A stretch of 64,000 bases of DNA from JADKIH01 sp031385005. Its GTDB lineage: Bacteria; Bacteroidota; Bacteroidia; AKYH767-A; 2013-40CM-41-45. The DNA is taken from contig JANNBB010000029.1 in assembly GCA_031385005.1 (NCBI GenBank), forward strand, positions 60,291 to 124,290, given 5' to 3'. The notes beneath the pieces are model-generated. The model saw only the letters and a program-made list of their open reading frames with translations, made no database searches and had not been told where the DNA came from. This document shows positions 62,156 through 64,000 of the stretch, in pieces. How positions within the stretch are numbered: position 1 is the stretch's first letter; every line of letters begins with the position of its first letter. The translations under genes and the position numbers were made by a program.

Positions 62156-63766
62156 TTATTTTAAGGAAAAAACCTGAATCCCGGAAACCGCATCTTTTAA
62201 TACCGGATGTTCAATGCCCCAGGAAGTATTTCTCCATGTTACGAGGTATTGGATATTCAATTTTTGTAGTTCGGATTTTTGTTCATCGATCGTAAGTTTG
62301 TCGTCAAGTTGTCCGAAGTATTTTCCCCTTAATCCCCGCATTATTCGAAGCGCGCTTGTATATGAGTCTCTTTCCTGACTATTAGACTTAAGAGAAGCCA
62401 TTTTTATTCCCTGAAGATTTTCTACATTCAGATTGCGGATAAAATTTTCGAGATCATAATCCGGTTTATAATAAATCCACAATGTCGTAAAAGGATGCGT
62501 CGCCGCATGAAATATCCAATGAGCAGGTACCTCTTTGTCGGACGTAAATAAAATTTCTTTTAAGGGCCTTTTGATTGCCAGTGCGACGACAAAAGAAAAG
62601 ACAAATAAAATCAATGCCCGCATCTTTTTTGAACTCAAAAGTTCCTGAATAAAATATGCGGATAGTAAAACCATGAGCCAGGTGTTTATCCATGCATATC
62701 TAGTATGAAAAAGTACGAGCGAATAACCGCCGTAAATAAGGACAATCATCAGCAGGGAAATAAACAATACCCGGTCTTTCAAGATTAACTGTATCCCTTT
62801 TTTAAAAATGAATAACAATAATAGCAGAAGAAAAACAATACCCACTTGATTTCGAAAATCAAAATAATAGACAGATAAAAGATTGCGCTTTACAATCAAT
62901 AAATAATCAGCAGTAGATTGGAAGAGATTAATTTTTTCTTCGCTGACAAATGCACCCGGCGTTTCCCATGCGGATGCAGAGTTTTCTGTTGGCTCTAATA
63001 ATCCAACACCAAGAACCGGGAGTTCTTCGGGTCGGCCGGGCAATGGTGCTACATCTTTCGACATATTAAAAGCAGCCGCTTCACTCAGGGTAATTTTTTT
63101 ATATTTAATGCTGATGGCCGCAATCCATGGAATGCAACCAAGAAAAAAAATCAGTAGAAAATTGCGGCCATTCTTGAAAACTTTTTTGCTCTTTCCGGAA
63201 ACGAAATATTCTTTTATCAATAGAAACAACACAATGGCAATGAACAACGGAAAACCGAAAGACTTTGTTAAGAATAACAAAACACCCGTAAGAGCAATCG
63301 AAACCTGTTTTTTTCCACTTTCCCATACATTCGCATTTAAAAACAAATTCATCAACAGAAGTAATTCGGCCATAAAAAGCAGGTCGGGCGTGGCATTCAG
63401 CAAAGCATAACTAAGAAGAAAGGGGATAGAAAAAAACAGAAGTGTTTTTTTTCGCCCTTCGGATACAGGAGCTTTATTAAGCAAACAATGCCACTGATAA
63501 AGGGCAAATATTCCGATGAGAAATTGTAAGATCTTAAAAGCCAAAAGCTCAACTTTTATCAGCGTTAATGGTATGACGAGCAACCAACAAATCAGCGGAC
63601 TCCAATAACCGTTTATAGCATGATGCCAGTCGCCGGTCATATATTTTTGAGCTATTTCTAAATATTGAAATGTATCCGGATTATCGGCATAATACCTCAA
63701 ATAAGGGAATAAGATAATTCCTGCTAGCAGATAAAATATGCCGGAGAGATAAAAAAGCTTTTTCAA
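62156..63766 (-). CDS. Polytopic membrane glycosyltransferase-like protein (GT39/ArnT-like)
   Basis: The 536-residue protein has around ten hydrophobic segments in the first 410 residues and a soluble C-terminal part. The first loop contains RYYADNPDTFQYLEIA, which places an acidic pair after TM1 as in the PMT/ArnT group of polyprenyl-phosphate-sugar-dependent transferases. The C-terminal domain ends in VLKDAVSGIQVFSLK. The acceptor is unknown. No neighbours of a glycan cluster are visible. Confidence 0.72.
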   Translation of the reverse strand: MKKLFYLSGIFYLLAGIILFPYLRYYADNPDTFQYLEIAQKYMTGDWHHAINGYWSPLICWLLVIPLTLIKVELLAFKILQFLIGIFALYQWHCLLNKAPVSEGRKKTLLFFSIPFLLSYALLNATPDLLFMAELLLLMNLFLNANVWESGKKQVSIALTGVLLFLTKSFGFPLFIAIVLFLLIKEYFVSGKSKKVFKNGRNFLLIFFLGCIPWIAAISIKYKKITLSEAAAFNMSKDVAPLPGRPEELPVLGVGLLEPTENSASAWETPGAFVSEEKINLFQSTADYLLIVKRNLLSVYYFDFRNQVGIVFLLLLLLFIFKKGIQLILKDRVLFISLLMIVLIYGGYSLVLFHTRYAWINTWLMVLLSAYFIQELLSSKKMRALILFVFSFVVALAIKRPLKEILFTSDKEVPAHWIFHAATHPFTTLWIYYKPDYDLENFIRNLNVENLQGIKMASLKSNSQERDSYTSALRIMRGLRGKYFGQLDDKLTIDEQKSELQKLNIQYLVTWRNTSWGIEHPVLKDAVSGIQVFSLK

Positions 63767-63918
63767 AACAATGGCTTGGGATAGATCTGCAATTTATATT
63801 TTTGAGATGGATAAAAAACATAAAATAACAGGAAATCACCAACAAAAAGGGTAATAAAACCCGGACTAAAAACAGCTTGGACTTATTCTTAACATCTAAT
63901 TACCTTATTAGTTTTTAC

Positions 63919-63926
63919 TACCTTTG
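63919..63926 (+). promoter_or_regulatory. Candidate -7 element before the last gene
   Basis: TACCTTTG matches TAnnTTTG and lies 18 bp before the ATG at 63945. No clear -33 TTG is found at the expected spacing. Confidence 0.5.
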
Positions 63927-63944
63927 CAACGGAAAAATAAAAAA

Positions 63945-64000
63945 ATGAAAACGGAAACTCTAAACGAAAAAGATTACGGAATTGCCGAGGTTCTTCGCGA
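63945..64000 (+). CDS. Start of an unidentified gene (3' partial)
   Basis: ATG at 63945 opens a frame that runs off the window after 18 complete codons (MKTETLNEKDYGIAEVLR). A matching -7 box upstream supports a real gene. The fragment is too short to identify. Confidence 0.55.
   Translation, partial: MKTETLNEKDYGIAEVLR

Overview
The window looks like chromosome from a Bacteroidota bacterium. The evidence is several very large secreted proteins ending in type IX secretion (T9SS) sorting tails of the 'YPNP' type, PKD, SprB-like and MBG modules, SusC-like and other TonB-dependent receptors, and promoters that match the Bacteroidota pattern (TTG, about 19 bp, then TAnnTTTG) rather than the E. 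coli one. The base composition is AT-leaning throughout. I cannot name the species.

Left part (1-27.7 kb) is ordinary chromosome. It starts inside a glycine-rich, eight-PKD surface protein. Next comes a tight signalling operon: TonB-dependent receptor, YfiR-like periplasmic protein, triple-receiver hybrid histidine kinase, CheR-type methyltransferase and a REC-histidine kinase. Housekeeping genes follow: a zinc-ribbon methyltransferase, mnmG, a KUP potassium transporter, an acyl-CoA thioesterase, a GT9 glycosyltransferase, TatD, asparaginase, a DusB-like enzyme and a CPBP protease. A DUF1684 protein, a second TonB receptor and an ECF sigma/cupin anti-sigma pair end the section.

Middle part (28.0-49.6 kb) is an accessory island that begins exactly at a tRNA-Ser(GGA) gene. 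The 3' end of that tRNA and the flank after it are repeated at about 43.67 kb (roughly 270 bp) and 45.72 kb (roughly 80 bp), so the island reads as tandem insertions at one att site. No integrase gene is visible. The first segment (28.7-43.5 kb) is the candidate novel system. A DUF4007 protein, a large P-loop ATPase and a DndC/PAPS-reductase-like sulfurtransferase have overlapping reading frames behind a perfect 31-bp palindrome. They are followed by a nucleoside 2-deoxyribosyltransferase-like protein, a small membrane protein and a DUF262 protein, and faced by a convergent GHKL ATPase. Further on are a NERD nuclease-AAA fusion and a protein weakly resembling uracil-DNA glycosylases. The set resembles DNA phosphorothioation or BREX components but lacks the diagnostic partners of either. 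The second segment (43.7-45.7 kb) is an XRE-ImmA/PIN-like toxin-antitoxin pair. Beyond the third repeat lie a HipBST-like three-gene toxin-antitoxin system, a decayed paralogue of the glycosylase-like gene, and an AbiEi-like/Fic fusion. All three toxin modules carry iterated palindromic operators at their starts.

Right part (49.7-64 kb) returns to chromosome: a methyltransferase, copies of a dispersed hairpin repeat also seen at 19.6 kb, an NTF2-like protein, a YdjM-type membrane protein, and a 2261-residue T9SS substrate. That giant protein has a subtilase/sedolisin-like domain and an unusual NGQGVL hexapeptide repeat. It is followed by an SGNH hydrolase with PKD and T9SS tail, a TonB/TPR protein, a membrane glycosyltransferase, and the first codons of one more gene.
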